Numbered from the stretch's first letter, positions 1 through 9,995 are shown. The stretch: 64,000 nt of DNA from Hyphomicrobiales bacterium (GCA_017305455.1 JAFKKO010000111.1:62001-126000), one strand, 5' to 3'. Made by a program: numbers and translations. Notes: generated by a model from the letters alone, not told the origin.

Positions 1-318
1 GCCCGGCCACACCGGGCAGGCTTCACCGGCCGCGTTGTCGCAGACGGTAAATATGAAATCCATGACGGGCGCGTCGGCGGTTGCAAACTCGTCCCAAGCC
101 TTCGAACGGAAGCCCTCGGCCGGGTAGTCATAGCTCTTCAGCACTTTCAGCGCGAAGGGATTGACGGTCCCCTTCGGCTGACTGCCGGCGGAGAAGGCGC
201 GGAAGCGACCGCCTCCATCCTTATTGAGAATGCTCTCGGCCAGAATCGAGCGCGCCGAATTGCCGGTGCAAAGGAAGAGGACATTGAAGATGTGGTCTGG
301 CTGATTGGCATCAGACAT
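1..318 (-). CDS. arsC: Arsenate reductase, low-molecular-weight phosphatase type (partial, C-terminus outside window)
   Basis: Reduces arsenate to arsenite in the cytoplasm for later efflux. The first 106 codons are present. The phosphatase-fold P-loop appears near residues 18-25 as CTGNSARS, the C-x5-R-S signature of LMW-phosphatase-type ArsC, followed by ESILNKDGGGRF and the FSAGS segment typical of this family. The later Asp-Pro loop is outside the window. Its ATG overlaps the end of the upstream arsR by 8 bases, so the two are translationally coupled. Function is recognised from the family and the arsR context. Confidence 0.9.
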   Translation of the reverse strand, partial: MSDANQPDHIFNVLFLCTGNSARSILAESILNKDGGGRFRAFSAGSQPKGTVNPFALKVLKSYDYPAEGFRSKAWDEFATADAPVMDFIFTVCDNAAGEACPVWPG

Positions 319-679
319 GAGAGGCGCCTTTCGTGGGTTCGCAACAGGAGGACAGCGCGGCGACAGCCGGATTGCACACCTCGGGGTGGCCCTGGCAGCA
401 GTCACGCATGAGGAATTCGACAAGGCGCGAGAGTGTCACCAAGGCCGCGCTGTAGATGATTGACCGCCCTTCGCGCCGAGAATCGACAAGCTCAGCCTGT
501 TCGAGATGGCTCAGGTGAAAGGACATGCGCGAGGAGGAAGCGCTGTCCATCGCGTCTCCAATCGAGCCGGCGGACATCCCTTCGGGACCGGCTGTCACTA
601 GAAGCCGAACGATCCGCAATCGGGTCTCCTGGGAGAGTGCCGCTAAGGCATCGAGAGCCTGCTTTTCGTTCATCATCAT
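311..679 (-). CDS. arsR: ArsR-family metalloregulator
   Basis: A 122-residue winged-helix repressor of the ArsR/SmtB family. The recognition helix region reads SSSRMSFHLSHLEQAELV (about residues 48-65), followed by the beta-wing SRREGRSIIYS. It lacks the CVC site in helix 3 but has C-terminal cysteines (DCC, then C six residues later, then CC), as in ArsR proteins that bind As(III) near the C-terminus. Three consecutive ATG codons (679, 676, 673) make the exact start uncertain. It precedes arsC with an overlap. An inverted repeat lies across and just upstream of the start, consistent with autorepression. Confidence 0.9.
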   Translation of the reverse strand: MMMNEKQALDALAALSQETRLRIVRLLVTAGPEGMSAGSIGDAMDSASSSRMSFHLSHLEQAELVDSRREGRSIIYSAALVTLSRLVEFLMRDCCQGHPEVCNPAVAALSSCCEPTKGASHV

Positions 680-705
680 CTCAATATTTCAAGAATCATT
701 GAGAT
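678..705 (-). promoter_or_regulatory. Candidate ArsR operator (8-bp inverted repeat)
   Basis: ATCTCAAT at 678-685 and ATTGAGAT at 698-705 form a perfect 8-bp inverted repeat with a 12-base A/T-rich centre, touching the arsR start codons. Size, AT-rich character and position fit an ArsR/SmtB operator. Binding is inferred. Confidence 0.55.
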
Positions 706-861
706 AATATTTACGCCAACAATCTGTGTCGCGCTAGTCCCTTCAGGCGCTAATCGGATTCGTCGCGCCCAGGATGAGAGAGTGAGAGGGGGAACAGCGT
801 TTTGTGACGGGTTGGAGGCCGAGAGAGAGGCTTTCGGCCGCCCGTCGCGGAGTACACCCCG

Positions 862-2994
862 ATGGCCACTGCCGTTCAGAAGATCACCCTGTCGTCCTCG
901 CGCGACATCCCCTTCAACAAGCTGGTGCTGAGCCAGTCCAATGTCCGGCGCGTGAAAGCCGGTGTCTCCATCGACGAACTGGCAGACTCGATCGTCCGCC
1001 GCGGTCTCATCCAGAGCCTCCATGTCCGTCCCGTGGTGAACGCTGAAGGCGTGGAGACCGGCATGTTCGAAGTCCCGGCCGGCGGTCGACGCTACCGCGC
1101 CCTCGAGTTCCTCGTGAAGCAGAAGCGCCTCGCCAAGACGGCGCCCGTGCCGTGCGTCGTCTCCGACGCCAGGACTGACGTTCTCATTGACGAGGTGTCC
1201 CTGGCCGAGAACATCGAGCGCGCGCCGCTGCACCCGCTCGATCAGTTCCGCGCCTTCCAGGCCATGCGTGACAAGGGCATGACCGACGAGGCGATCGCCG
1301 CCGCCTTCTTTGTTCCAGTCCAGGTGGTCAAGCAGCGCCTGCGGCTCGTCACCGTCTCGCCTGCGCTTCTCGACGTCTATGCCGAAGACGGCATGACGCT
1401 CGAGCAGCTCATGGCCTTCTCGATCTCCGGGGACCACGCGCGCCAGGAGCAGGTCTGGGAAGCGATCAGCCACAGCTGGTCAAAGGAGCCCTACCAGATC
1501 CGCCGCATGCTGACGGAGACCACGGTCCGTGCTTCCGACAAGCGCGCGACCTTCGTCGGCGTCGATGCCTACCAGGCCGCGGGTGGCTGCGTCCTGCGCG
1601 ACCTCTTCCAGGACGACGATGGCGGCTGGCTGCAGGACCCCGTTCTGCTCGATCAGCTCGTTGCCGAGAAGTTGAAGACCTGCGCCGATGAGATCGCCGC
1701 CGAGGGCTGGAAATGGGTCGATGCGGCCATGAGCTTCCCTTACGGCCGCGACCATGGTCTTCGCCAACTCAGCGGCGCCACCGTCGATCTGACCGAGGAT
1801 GAGCGTGCCACCCGCGAAGCGTTGCGGGCGGAGTATGACCGGATCGAGGAGGAATACTCCGAGGCCGACGAGCTGCCCGACGAAATCGATCAGCGCCTGG
1901 GCGAGATCGAGCAGGCCTTGGAAGCTTTCGAACGGCGGCCCGTCACCTACAATCCGGCCGAGATCGCCATCGCCGGCGCCTTCGTCAGCCTCAATGCGGA
2001 CGGCTCGCTGCTGGTCGAGCGGGGCTATGTGCGTCCCGAGGATGAGATTCCGGTCGGGTCCGAAGGCGGCGAGGAGATCGATGCCGATGGCGGCGATGCG
2101 TCCGCCGTCCAACGCGCAGTCATCACCATCGGAGGCCAGCCCGCCGAGCCGGAGGAGGACGAGGACGACAGCCTGAAGCCGTTGCCCGAGCGGCTTGTGA
2201 TCGAGCTGACGGCTCACCGCACCGTGGCGCTGCGCAATGCCGTGGCGGAGAATCCGCGAGTCGCCATAACCATGTTGCTGCACAAGTTGGTCAGCGACAC
2301 CTTCCGGCATACCGCACCGACGGGCTGCCTGGAGGCCAGTGTGCGACGCATCTTCTTCCCGGCTCAGTCGGAAGAGCTGAAGGAGAGCGCCTCCGCGCGC
2401 GCTGTGAACGAGCGGCATGAACGCTGGGGCGACCATGTCCCGGCAGACGACCAGGCCCTGTGGGATTGGCTCACCCATCTCGATGATGGGACGCGCATGG
2501 ACCTGCTCGCCTTGTGCGTGAGCTATGGCGTCAACGCACTCTTCGAGCGGCCGAACCCCTATTCCGGTTCGGGCGTCAGCCGCCATGGCCTCGACGTGCG
2601 GATGACGCAGGCGGACCGCCTCGCTCGCGAAACCGGCCTCGACATGGTGGCGGCGGGCTGGCGGCCGACCGTCGGCAACTATCTCGGCCGGGTCACCAAG
2701 CCGCGCATCCTTGAAGCCGTTCGCGACGGCGCCGGCGAGCGGGCTGCGCAGCTCATCGACCACCTGAAGAAAGGCGACATGGCCAAGGAAGCCGAACGCC
2801 TGCTGGCCGACACCGGCTGGTTGCCCGAGCCGCTGCGCCTTGCCTCGCTCGACGGCGAACAGCACCACGACGCCGAGGCCCAGACCGAAGGCGGCGATGA
2901 AACGGCGCTGCCCCAGTTCCTTGCTGAGGATGGCGAGGATGACGAGGGCGGCGATGCCGAGGACGAGGAAACCGTCCTGGCCGCCGCCGAGTAG
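862..2994 (+). CDS. ParB/RepB-type partition-like protein, long form (710 aa)
   Basis: The N-terminal ParB/Srx-like domain shows LVLSQSNVRRV (about residues 19-29), EVPAGGRRYRALEFL (about 70-84) and SLAENIERAPLHPLDQF (about 113-129), which match the ParB box motifs around the CTP-binding pocket. An HTH follows (FFVPVQVVKQRLRLV). The remaining 450 or so residues are acidic and unlike chromosomal ParB; this long form is typical of alphaproteobacterial conjugative elements. The start has an upstream GGAG (about 849). The gene for its likely partner ParA is not adjacent but lies at 15576. It may act in partition or as a regulator or nuclease; the sequence does not decide. Confidence 0.85.
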   Translation: MATAVQKITLSSSRDIPFNKLVLSQSNVRRVKAGVSIDELADSIVRRGLIQSLHVRPVVNAEGVETGMFEVPAGGRRYRALEFLVKQKRLAKTAPVPCVVSDARTDVLIDEVSLAENIERAPLHPLDQFRAFQAMRDKGMTDEAIAAAFFVPVQVVKQRLRLVTVSPALLDVYAEDGMTLEQLMAFSISGDHARQEQVWEAISHSWSKEPYQIRRMLTETTVRASDKRATFVGVDAYQAAGGCVLRDLFQDDDGGWLQDPVLLDQLVAEKLKTCADEIAAEGWKWVDAAMSFPYGRDHGLRQLSGATVDLTEDERATREALRAEYDRIEEEYSEADELPDEIDQRLGEIEQALEAFERRPVTYNPAEIAIAGAFVSLNADGSLLVERGYVRPEDEIPVGSEGGEEIDADGGDASAVQRAVITIGGQPAEPEEDEDDSLKPLPERLVIELTAHRTVALRNAVAENPRVAITMLLHKLVSDTFRHTAPTGCLEASVRRIFFPAQSEELKESASARAVNERHERWGDHVPADDQALWDWLTHLDDGTRMDLLALCVSYGVNALFERPNPYSGSGVSRHGLDVRMTQADRLARETGLDMVAAGWRPTVGNYLGRVTKPRILEAVRDGAGERAAQLIDHLKKGDMAKEAERLLADTGWLPEPLRLASLDGEQHHDAEAQTEGGDETALPQFLAEDGEDDEGGDAEDEETVLAAAE

Positions 2995-3067
2995 GCGACC
3001 GGCGAATCCACTGTCGCAAACGACTACACTTCCACCGAGTCGGGATGTCGGTTCGGTTGATGCCAAA

Positions 3068-3097
3068 GCGCCCAGCCTCGCGGTTGGGCGCATTTTT
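3068..3097 (+). terminator. Rho-independent terminator after the ParB-like gene
   Basis: GCGCCCA (3068-3074) pairs perfectly with TGGGCGC (3085-3091) around a 10-base loop and is followed by ATTTTT. It ends the ParB-like transcript, so the helicase gene at 3214 probably has its own promoter. Confidence 0.75.
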
Positions 3098-3213
3098 CAT
3101 GTCGGTCATTGCGAGCCCTAAGAGGGAGAGGGCCGCCGGAACGGGTCGAGTCCGGGCGGTTGAGAGAGAGCGCCGCGCGGACTTCCCGCATCCGCTCTCC
3201 CGAGGCATTTCCC

Positions 3214-6200
3214 ATGACCCTAGCTTTGACGTCAGCGGCGGCCGACGCCGTCGCATTCCCTCCCCTTGTTCCCGTTCCCGCCGCAGGGACCGCTAGCTTT
3301 GGCGCAGCCCAGCGCCTTCTCGCTCACCTGGAGCGCGGCGAACGCATCGACGCCGCATCGCTTCGCGGCGCGATGGAGGAGGCGTTCGGCGCATCCGACA
3401 CGACTGGCGCCTGGACTTGGAAGACCGCCTATGACGCCTGCGAGGCGGCGACCATCCTGTTCCTTCAGAAGTATGGCAAGGCGCTTTTCCGTAAAGCCGC
3501 ATCTCCGGCAGCACGGCTTTCCGCGATCACGAAAATCACTGGGCTCCTGCCGACACACACGCGCCGCTCCGAGGAAAGTCAGGCGTTGCAGCAATTCTCG
3601 ACGCCGACGCCGCTTGGGCTCGCAGCCGTGACCGCGGCCGCCATTGCGCCGGGCGACCTCGTGCTTGAGCCGTCCGCCGGCACCGGCTTGCTCGCAATCC
3701 TCGCCCAGATCAGCGGCGGCGCACTTCTCCTCAACGAGCTGTCCGACGCCCGCGCCGATCTTCTCGCCGCTCTCTTTCCGGCCATCGCCGTCACCCGTTT
3801 CGACGCAGCCCAGATCGACGACCACCTTCCATCGAACATCGCTCCCACCGTCGTCATCATGAACCCGCCGTTCTCGGCCATGGCCAATGTCTCCGGCCGC
3901 ATGGCCGACGCCGCCTATCGTCACGTCGCCTCCGCCCTGGCGCGTCTCGCCGACGGCGGCCGACTGGTCGCCATCACCGGCGCGAACTTCGGGCCCGAGA
4001 TCCCGGCCTGGACCGACGCTTTCAGGCGGCTCCAGGAACGTGGCCGCGTCGTCTTCACCGCAGCGATCGACGGCTCGGTCTACGCTCGGCACGGCACGAC
4101 GATCGAGACCCGGCTGACCGTCATCGACAAGCTCCCGGCTGACGATCCCGCCATATTCCCGACCTCTGCGGGCGTTGCGCCCGATGTCGCGACCTTGCTC
4201 GGCTGGATCGAGGCCCAAGTCCCCTCGCGCCTCGCCACGGCGACGCCGCCGGCCCCGCCTACCACCCCGTCCGCCACGCCGCGCAGTGTGCGCGGCTATC
4301 TCGCGCGCACCTCGGCGGCTCGCCCGACCGCGTCGCCCGCCATCGAGCCGGAGGGTGTCGAACTCGCCTATGAGACCGTCGACTGGACGCCGCCCGAGGG
4401 TGCGCGCCTCACCGATGCGATCTACGAAGAATACGGATTGCAGTCGATCCGCATCCCCGGAGCACAGGCGCATCCGACCAAGCTCGTGCAGTCGGCGGCC
4501 ATGGCCAGCATTGCGCCGCCCAAGCCGAGCTACCGGCCGATGCTGCCGGCGAGCATCTGCAGTCTTCTGTCGGACGCCCAACTCGAAACTGTCATCTTCG
4601 CCGGCGAAGCCCATTCCGATTTCCTCGCCGGATCATGGACGGTCGATGAGACCTTCGATCTCGTGAAGGCTGCTCCGCCCGACGCCGAGAATGCCGTGCA
4701 CTTCCGGCGCGGCTACATGCTCGGTGACGGGACCGGCGCCGGCAAGGGCCGCCAGTCGGCGGGCATCATCCTCGACAACTGGCTGCGCGGTCGCCGCAAG
4801 GCGGTATGGGTCTCGAAATCCGACAAACTGATCGAGGATGCGCAGCGCGACTGGTCGGCGCTCGGGATGGAACGGCTGCTGGTCACGCCGCTCTCGCGCT
4901 TCCCGCAGGGCAAGCCCATCACCCTGTCGGAAGGCGTCCTATTTACGACCTACGCCACGCTACGCTCCGACGACCGCGGCGAGAAGGTTTCGCGCGTCCG
5001 GCAGATCGTCGATTGGTTGGGCTCCGATTTCGATGGATCCATCATCTTCGACGAGGCGCACGCCATGCAGAACGCCGCTGGCGGCAAGGGAGAACGCGGC
5101 GACGTTGCCGCCTCGCAGCAGGGCCGCGCAGGTTTGCGCCTCCAGCACGCCCTGCCGAACGCGCGCGTGACCTATGTCTCCGCCACCGGCGCCACCACGG
5201 TCCACAATCTCGCCTATGCCCAGCGGCTCGGCCTGTGGGGCGGGGAGGATTTTCCATTCGCTACCCGGGCCGAATTCGTCGAAGCGATCGAGGACGGCGG
5301 CGTGGCGGCAATGGAGGTGCTCGCGCGCGATCTGCGTTCGCTCGGTCTCTACACCGCCCGGTCGCTCTCCTATGACGGCGTCGAATACGAGCTGGTCGAA
5401 CACCAGCTCACTGACGAACAGCGCGGCATCTACGACGCCTACGCCGCCGCCTTCGCGGTCATCCATAACAATCTCGATGCGGCGATGCAGGCCGCCAACA
5501 TCACCGGCAGCGACGGCACGCTGAACAAGCAGGCCAAGTCCTCCGCTCGCTCGGCGTTCGAGTCCGCTAAGCAGCGCTTCTTCGGCCATCTGCTCACGTC
5601 GATGAAAACGCCGACCCTGATCCGCTCCATCGAAGTCGATCTCGATGCGGGCCATGCCGCCGTGATCCAGATCGTTTCGACTGGCGAAGCCTTGATGGAG
5701 CGTCGGCTAGCGGAGATCCCGACCGAGGAATGGAACGACGTGCGCGTGGACATCACGCCGCGGGAATACGTCTTGGACTATCTCGCCCATTCCTTTCCGG
5801 TGCAGCTCTACGAGCCCTTCACAGACTCGGAGGGCAATCTGTCGTCGCGCCCGGTCTATCGGGATGGCCAACCTGTCGAGAGCCGGGAAGCCGTCGCCCG
5901 CCGCAACGATCTGATCGAGCGGCTCGCTTCGCTCCCGCCGGTGCCCGGTGCGCTCGACCAAATCGTACAGCGTTTCGGCACGGAGATGGTCGCGGAGGTG
6001 ACGGGCCGATCGCGGCGCATCGTGCGCAAGGGCCATCGCCTCACCGTCGAGAACCGCGCGCCATCCGCGAACCTCGCCGAGGCCGCCGCCTTCATGGACG
6101 ATCAGAAGCGCATCCTGATCTTCTCTGACGCGGGCGGCACGGGGCGCAGCTATCACGCCGAACTCTCCGCCCGGAACCAGCGCCTGCGCGTTCACTACCT

Positions 6201-7545
6201 GCTCGAACCGGGCTGGAAGGCCGACGCCGCCATCCAGGGCCTCGGCCGCACCAACCGCACCAACCAAGCGCAGCCGCCACTGTTCCGGCCGATCGCCACG
6301 GACGTGAAAGCGGAAAAGCGTTTTCTGTCCACCATCGCTCGCCGTCTCGACACGCTGGGCGCGATCACACGCGGCCAGCGCCAGACTGGCGGACAGGGCC
6401 TGTTCCGGCCCGAAGATAATCTGGAATCGACCTATGCACGCGATGCTCTGCGCCAGCTCTATCTCCAGATCGTGCGCGGCAGGGTCGAAGGCTGCTCGCT
6501 CCAGCGCTTCGAGGACACCACTGGTCTGAGACTGATGGATTCGAACGGCATCAAGGACGAGCTGCCGCCGATCACGACCTTCCTCAACCGGCTGCTCGCC
6601 CTGACGATCGAACTGCAAGGCATCCTCTTCTCCGCCTTCGAAATGCTGCTCGAGGCGAAGGTGGCGGGCGCCATCGCCAGCGGCATCTATGACGTCGGCC
6701 TGGAGACGCTGACGGCGGAGAGCTTCATCGTCACGGAGCGGACCACCATCTACACCCATCCCGCGACGGGTGCGGAAGCGCGTCTTCTCACGATCGCCGA
6801 ACGCCGTCGCAATCGGCCGATGTCGATAGAGAGCGCATTGGGCTGGCTCGACGATCCGCATGCCCGGCTGCTCGTCAACGAGCGATCCGGGCGCGCCGCT
6901 GTGCAGATTCCAGCGCCATCGCTCATGCTCGACGATGGCGAGATTGAACGGCGTGTGCGGCTGATCCGGCCGATGGAGCAACATCACGCCTCGCTAAAAA
7001 TGATGGCCGACAGCCACTGGCAGGAGGCGGATCGCGAGACCTTCGCCGCCATCTGGCAGCGCGAGGTGTCGGAGGTCCCTGCTTTCACCGAGAGCACGAT
7101 CCATATGGTCAGCGGCCTGTTGCTGCCCGTCTGGAAGCGCCTGCCCAATGAGGCGACGCGCGTCTACCGGCTTCAGACCGATGACGGCGAGCGCATCATC
7201 GGCCGACGCGTCTCTCCGGCCTGGGCCGCCAACGCCACCTCGACCGGCGCGACCAGCCTCGACGCGGAGGACGCCTATGCGGCCCTCATCGACGGCCGCA
7301 CCATCCTCGACCTCGCCGAAGGCCTTCAGCTTCGCCGGGTCCGCGTCATGGGCGCCAACCGGATCGAACTCTCCGGGTTCACCGACACGATGCGCGACCG
7401 CCTGCGGAGCTATGGCTTATTCAGCGAGATCATCTCTTGGAAGCTGCGCTTCTTCGTGCCCGTCGATGCCGCTGGGCCGACCATCCTCGGAAAGCTGCTC
7501 GACATCTATCCGCTGGCCCGCATCTCCGCGCGGGAGGCGGCGTGA
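3214..7545 (+). CDS. Strawberry-notch-like SF2 helicase/NTPase with methyltransferase-like N-domain
   Basis: A 1443-residue protein. About residues 150-300 look like a Rossmann methyltransferase: EPSAGTG is the SAM-binding loop and NPPF is the amino-methyltransferase motif IV. A superfamily 2 core follows: GDGTGAGKGRQ (motif I, about 505), FDEAHAMQN (DEAH box), SATGATT (motif III) and IQGLGRTNRTNQAQPP (motif VI). The C-terminal third matches the strawberry-notch helicase C family. ATG 3214 is preferred over an upstream in-frame start because it begins the conserved N-terminus; translation ends inside the start of the next gene (TGATG). It is a regular component of this element class; its substrate is unknown. 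Confidence 0.88.
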   Translation: MTLALTSAAADAVAFPPLVPVPAAGTASFGAAQRLLAHLERGERIDAASLRGAMEEAFGASDTTGAWTWKTAYDACEAATILFLQKYGKALFRKAASPAARLSAITKITGLLPTHTRRSEESQALQQFSTPTPLGLAAVTAAAIAPGDLVLEPSAGTGLLAILAQISGGALLLNELSDARADLLAALFPAIAVTRFDAAQIDDHLPSNIAPTVVIMNPPFSAMANVSGRMADAAYRHVASALARLADGGRLVAITGANFGPEIPAWTDAFRRLQERGRVVFTAAIDGSVYARHGTTIETRLTVIDKLPADDPAIFPTSAGVAPDVATLLGWIEAQVPSRLATATPPAPPTTPSATPRSVRGYLARTSAARPTASPAIEPEGVELAYETVDWTPPEGARLTDAIYEEYGLQSIRIPGAQAHPTKLVQSAAMASIAPPKPSYRPMLPASICSLLSDAQLETVIFAGEAHSDFLAGSWTVDETFDLVKAAPPDAENAVHFRRGYMLGDGTGAGKGRQSAGIILDNWLRGRRKAVWVSKSDKLIEDAQRDWSALGMERLLVTPLSRFPQGKPITLSEGVLFTTYATLRSDDRGEKVSRVRQIVDWLGSDFDGSIIFDEAHAMQNAAGGKGERGDVAASQQGRAGLRLQHALPNARVTYVSATGATTVHNLAYAQRLGLWGGEDFPFATRAEFVEAIEDGGVAAMEVLARDLRSLGLYTARSLSYDGVEYELVEHQLTDEQRGIYDAYAAAFAVIHNNLDAAMQAANITGSDGTLNKQAKSSARSAFESAKQRFFGHLLTSMKTPTLIRSIEVDLDAGHAAVIQIVSTGEALMERRLAEIPTEEWNDVRVDITPREYVLDYLAHSFPVQLYEPFTDSEGNLSSRPVYRDGQPVESREAVARRNDLIERLASLPPVPGALDQIVQRFGTEMVAEVTGRSRRIVRKGHRLTVENRAPSANLAEAAAFMDDQKRILIFSDAGGTGRSYHAELSARNQRLRVHYLLEPGWKADAAIQGLGRTNRTNQAQPPLFRPIATDVKAEKRFLSTIARRLDTLGAITRGQRQTGGQGLFRPEDNLESTYARDALRQLYLQIVRGRVEGCSLQRFEDTTGLRLMDSNGIKDELPPITTFLNRLLALTIELQGILFSAFEMLLEAKVAGAIASGIYDVGLETLTAESFIVTERTTIYTHPATGAEARLLTIAERRRNRPMSIESALGWLDDPHARLLVNERSGRAAVQIPAPSLMLDDGEIERRVRLIRPMEQHHASLKMMADSHWQEADRETFAAIWQREVSEVPAFTESTIHMVSGLLLPVWKRLPNEATRVYRLQTDDGERIIGRRVSPAWAANATSTGATSLDAEDAYAALIDGRTILDLAEGLQLRRVRVMGANRIELSGFTDTMRDRLRSYGLFSEIISWKLRFFVPVDAAGPTILGKLLDIYPLARISAREAA

Positions 7546-8585
7546 TGGCGCGGATCAACGCCTCCGATTTGGCGCACCGTCTCAGCCGACAGGCCGAGGC
7601 GGTCTGCCGCCACTATCTCTCCAACGGCCGCCGTCAGGGCGGCTATTGGCAGGTCGGCGACGTTCGCAATGCCAAGGGCCGCTCGATGTTCGTGCGCCTC
7701 CGCGACACGCCCAAGGGACCAGCGGGCAAATGGAACGACGCGGCCACTGGCGAGCATGGCGACCTGCTCGACGTGATCCGGGAATCGCTCGGCCTCATCG
7801 ACTTCACCGATGTCGTCGAAGAGGCGCGCACCTTCCTCAGCATGCCGCAACCCGAACCGCCACCGGCACCATCACGACGGGGCAGAGCCCCAGCACCATC
7901 TGGATCGTCTGAGGCGGCGCGCCGCCTCTTCGCCATGTCGCAGCCGATCGCGGGCACCATCGTGGAAACGTATCTCCGCAAACGCGGGATTACAGCTTTG
8001 CACGGAACCGGCAGCCTGCGCTTTCATCCGAGGTGCTATTATCGTCCCGAGGACGACGGCCCGACCGAGGCCTGGCCCGCCATGATCGCCGCCGTCACCA
8101 ATCTGGGCGGCATGATCACCGGAGCGCATCGCACATGGCTCGCACCTGACGGCTCCGACAAGGCGCCGATCGATACGCAGCGCAAGGCGATGGGCGATCT
8201 GCTCGGTCATGCGGTCCGCATCGGCGTGGCGGGCGACGTGATGGCGGCAGGCGAAGGCATCGAAACTATGCTGTCGCTGCGTCAGGTCGTGCCCGACATG
8301 GCGATCGCGCCCGCACTCTCAGCGGCGCACCTTGCCGCTATCCTGTTCCCGTCAACACTTCGCAGGCTCTACATCGTCCGCGACAACGATCCGGCAGGGG
8401 ACGGCGCGCGGGACAATCTGATCGAACGCGCCAATGCGGCCGGGATCGAGGCGATCGTGCTCTCGCCGGCGCTCGGGGACTGCAACGAAGATCTGCGTCT
8501 ACTTGGGCTGGATGCGCTCCGGTCCGGAATCCGCGTGCAACTCGCCACTCAGGACGTCGCCCGGTTCATGGTGATCGCAGCATAG
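7545..8585 (+). CDS. Toprim-domain protein (plasmid/ICE primase-like)
   Basis: A 346-residue protein whose ATG overlaps the stop of the helicase gene. The N-terminal half (KWNDAATGEHGDLLDVI, about residues 62-78) resembles the domain that precedes Toprim in mobile-element primase-like proteins. The C-terminal half has the Toprim signature: the glutamate in AGEGIETMLSL (about 235-245) and the acidic pair in IVRDNDPAGDGARDNL (about 278-293). Probably acts on DNA or primers during replication or transfer of the element. No helicase or zinc-binding primase domain is visible in this chain. Confidence 0.85.
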   Translation: MARINASDLAHRLSRQAEAVCRHYLSNGRRQGGYWQVGDVRNAKGRSMFVRLRDTPKGPAGKWNDAATGEHGDLLDVIRESLGLIDFTDVVEEARTFLSMPQPEPPPAPSRRGRAPAPSGSSEAARRLFAMSQPIAGTIVETYLRKRGITALHGTGSLRFHPRCYYRPEDDGPTEAWPAMIAAVTNLGGMITGAHRTWLAPDGSDKAPIDTQRKAMGDLLGHAVRIGVAGDVMAAGEGIETMLSLRQVVPDMAIAPALSAAHLAAILFPSTLRRLYIVRDNDPAGDGARDNLIERANAAGIEAIVLSPALGDCNEDLRLLGLDALRSGIRVQLATQDVARFMVIAA

Positions 8586-8929
8586 CCGCAACGGGACAGG
8601 CAGGCGGCCCGGCGCCGCCTTGCTCGCTGGCTGCTGGACCCGTCAGAGGACCGCGCCTCGGCCTTCGAGAGGGCGATCGGCCGTCAGCCGGGCCGGATCG
8701 GCAATGGTTGCGGCCGACAATTTTCCGGCGGCGCAGGTCCACCCCACGCGGCAGGCCGCGCGGGGACCCCGAACCCGCGCCTTTCCATCGCGAAACAAAA
8801 TCGCCGGCCTTCGCCATCCTCCGCTGACGCTTCGGCCCTGCGCCTTGCTCCGGGTGCAGGTCCAGCCCGCCCGACGGCTTCGTCGCCATGAAGGCCGCGA
8901 CGGTCGCGGTCCAACCGACGGAGCATCCC
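8586..8929 (+). other. Non-coding leader of the DUF2493 gene
   Basis: No convincing gene in these 344 bases. The last 130 or so bases resemble the leader upstream of the DUF736 gene at 11964. Shared blocks are CGCCATCCTCCGCTG and, nearer the start codon, CGCCAT followed by AGGCCGC and a GT-rich tail. The matched spacing suggests a common 5' regulatory element rather than chance. An in-frame ATG at 8888 lies inside the second block but is not preferred as a start. Confidence 0.5.
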
Positions 8930-9856
8930 ATGAACGAGCACGACGACTTCGAACCGCACCACGACTCGTCCCCGACCGACGACATGCTGAAGGACCTTCA
9001 GCTCTACGGCTACCGCCCTTCCGAGGACGAACCCGATCCACGCCCAGTCCCCGAAGACCGCGTCATCGAGGGAGCCGTCGCAGACATCTTCGACGCGCTC
9101 ATCGCCACCCTGGCCGACACCAGCCTCGATCACGACCTCAACGAACTGCTCTGGTCGACCGTCAACATGTTCCACCGCGCCGTCAGCCGCGTCGATGATA
9201 CGCTCGACGACAACGAACAGGGCCAGAAGCGCCTCCAGCGCGAACAGGACGGCTCCGAGGTCAAGTCGCTGCAGCTCGAGAACCTGATCGACATGGGCAA
9301 GAGTCTGGTCGAACGCCGTGACAGCCTGGAAGTCTTCCGCGAAAGCGCAGCCGAGCATTACCTTCGTGTCACCGGCTCGCCCTGGTCGCCCCGGACCGGA
9401 TCACGCGTCAACCATCGCCATCTCACCGCTGCGATGATCGACAGCCGCGACTTCCTCGCCGCCAAGCGACGTGCAGAAACCGAGGTGCTGGTTCCAGCCG
9501 GGCCCAAAATCGCCTTCTCCGGCGGCGACACCACGGACCACCGGGCCATCTGGGCCAAGCTCGATCAGATCCACGCCAAGCACCCCGACATGGTGCTGAT
9601 GCACGGCGGCACACCCAAAGGCGCCGAGAAAATCGCCGCCCGCTGGGCCGACACCCGCAAGGTGCCGCAGGTCGCCTTCAAGCCCGACTGGACGAAGCAC
9701 GGCAAGGCCGCGCCCTTCAAACGCAACGATCAGATGCTGACCGTCATGCCGATCGGCGTCGTGATCTTCCCCGGCACCGGCATTCAGGACAATCTCGCCG
9801 ACAAGGCCCGCAAGCTGGGCATTCCGGTCTATCGGTTCGGATCGGGCGGCGCGTAA
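8930..9856 (+). CDS. DUF2493 (SLOG-fold) protein
   Basis: A 308-residue protein. The C-terminal part (about residues 200-308) carries the DUF2493/SLOG nucleotide-binding signature: KIAFSGGDTTDHRAIW, then VLMHGGTPKGAEKIAARWA, ending in PIGVVIFPGTGIQDNLADKA. The N-terminal half is acidic and probably helical. SLOG domains bind nucleotides or their derivatives in several systems; the role here is unknown, though the family is a standing member of this ICE backbone. ATG 8930 is chosen because a GGAG lies about ten bases upstream. Confidence 0.85.
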   Translation: MNEHDDFEPHHDSSPTDDMLKDLQLYGYRPSEDEPDPRPVPEDRVIEGAVADIFDALIATLADTSLDHDLNELLWSTVNMFHRAVSRVDDTLDDNEQGQKRLQREQDGSEVKSLQLENLIDMGKSLVERRDSLEVFRESAAEHYLRVTGSPWSPRTGSRVNHRHLTAAMIDSRDFLAAKRRAETEVLVPAGPKIAFSGGDTTDHRAIWAKLDQIHAKHPDMVLMHGGTPKGAEKIAARWADTRKVPQVAFKPDWTKHGKAAPFKRNDQMLTVMPIGVVIFPGTGIQDNLADKARKLGIPVYRFGSGGA

Positions 9857-9865
9857 GCGCCGCCC
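9844..9865 (+). terminator. Strong hairpin across the DUF2493 stop codon
   Basis: GGGCGGCGC (9844-9852) and GCGCCGCCC (9857-9865) form a perfect 9-bp GC stem with the stop codon in the GTAA loop. Only two T residues follow, so it may pause or terminate transcription inefficiently or protect the 3' end. Confidence 0.45.
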
Positions 9866-9995
9866 TTGGCTGCTCGCCCTCAATCGAAGTCGACATGGCC
9901 GAAGGTCGGAACTCCGCCTATGCCCTGTGTAAATCACTGCAAATGAAGCGCAGCAAACGGGTTAGATATTTGTGGCATGTTGGCATCTTGCAGCG

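Noticed and set aside
1480-3093. 537-codon open frame on the minus strand across the ParB-like gene
   Set aside because: It is a shadow of the GC-rich codon pattern of the plus-strand gene; its translation shows no family motif and no ribosome-binding site.
3232-6987. Long minus-strand frames (460 and 426 codons) inside the helicase gene
   Set aside because: They run opposite to a gene with clear helicase motifs and have low-complexity Arg/Gly/Asp-rich translations.
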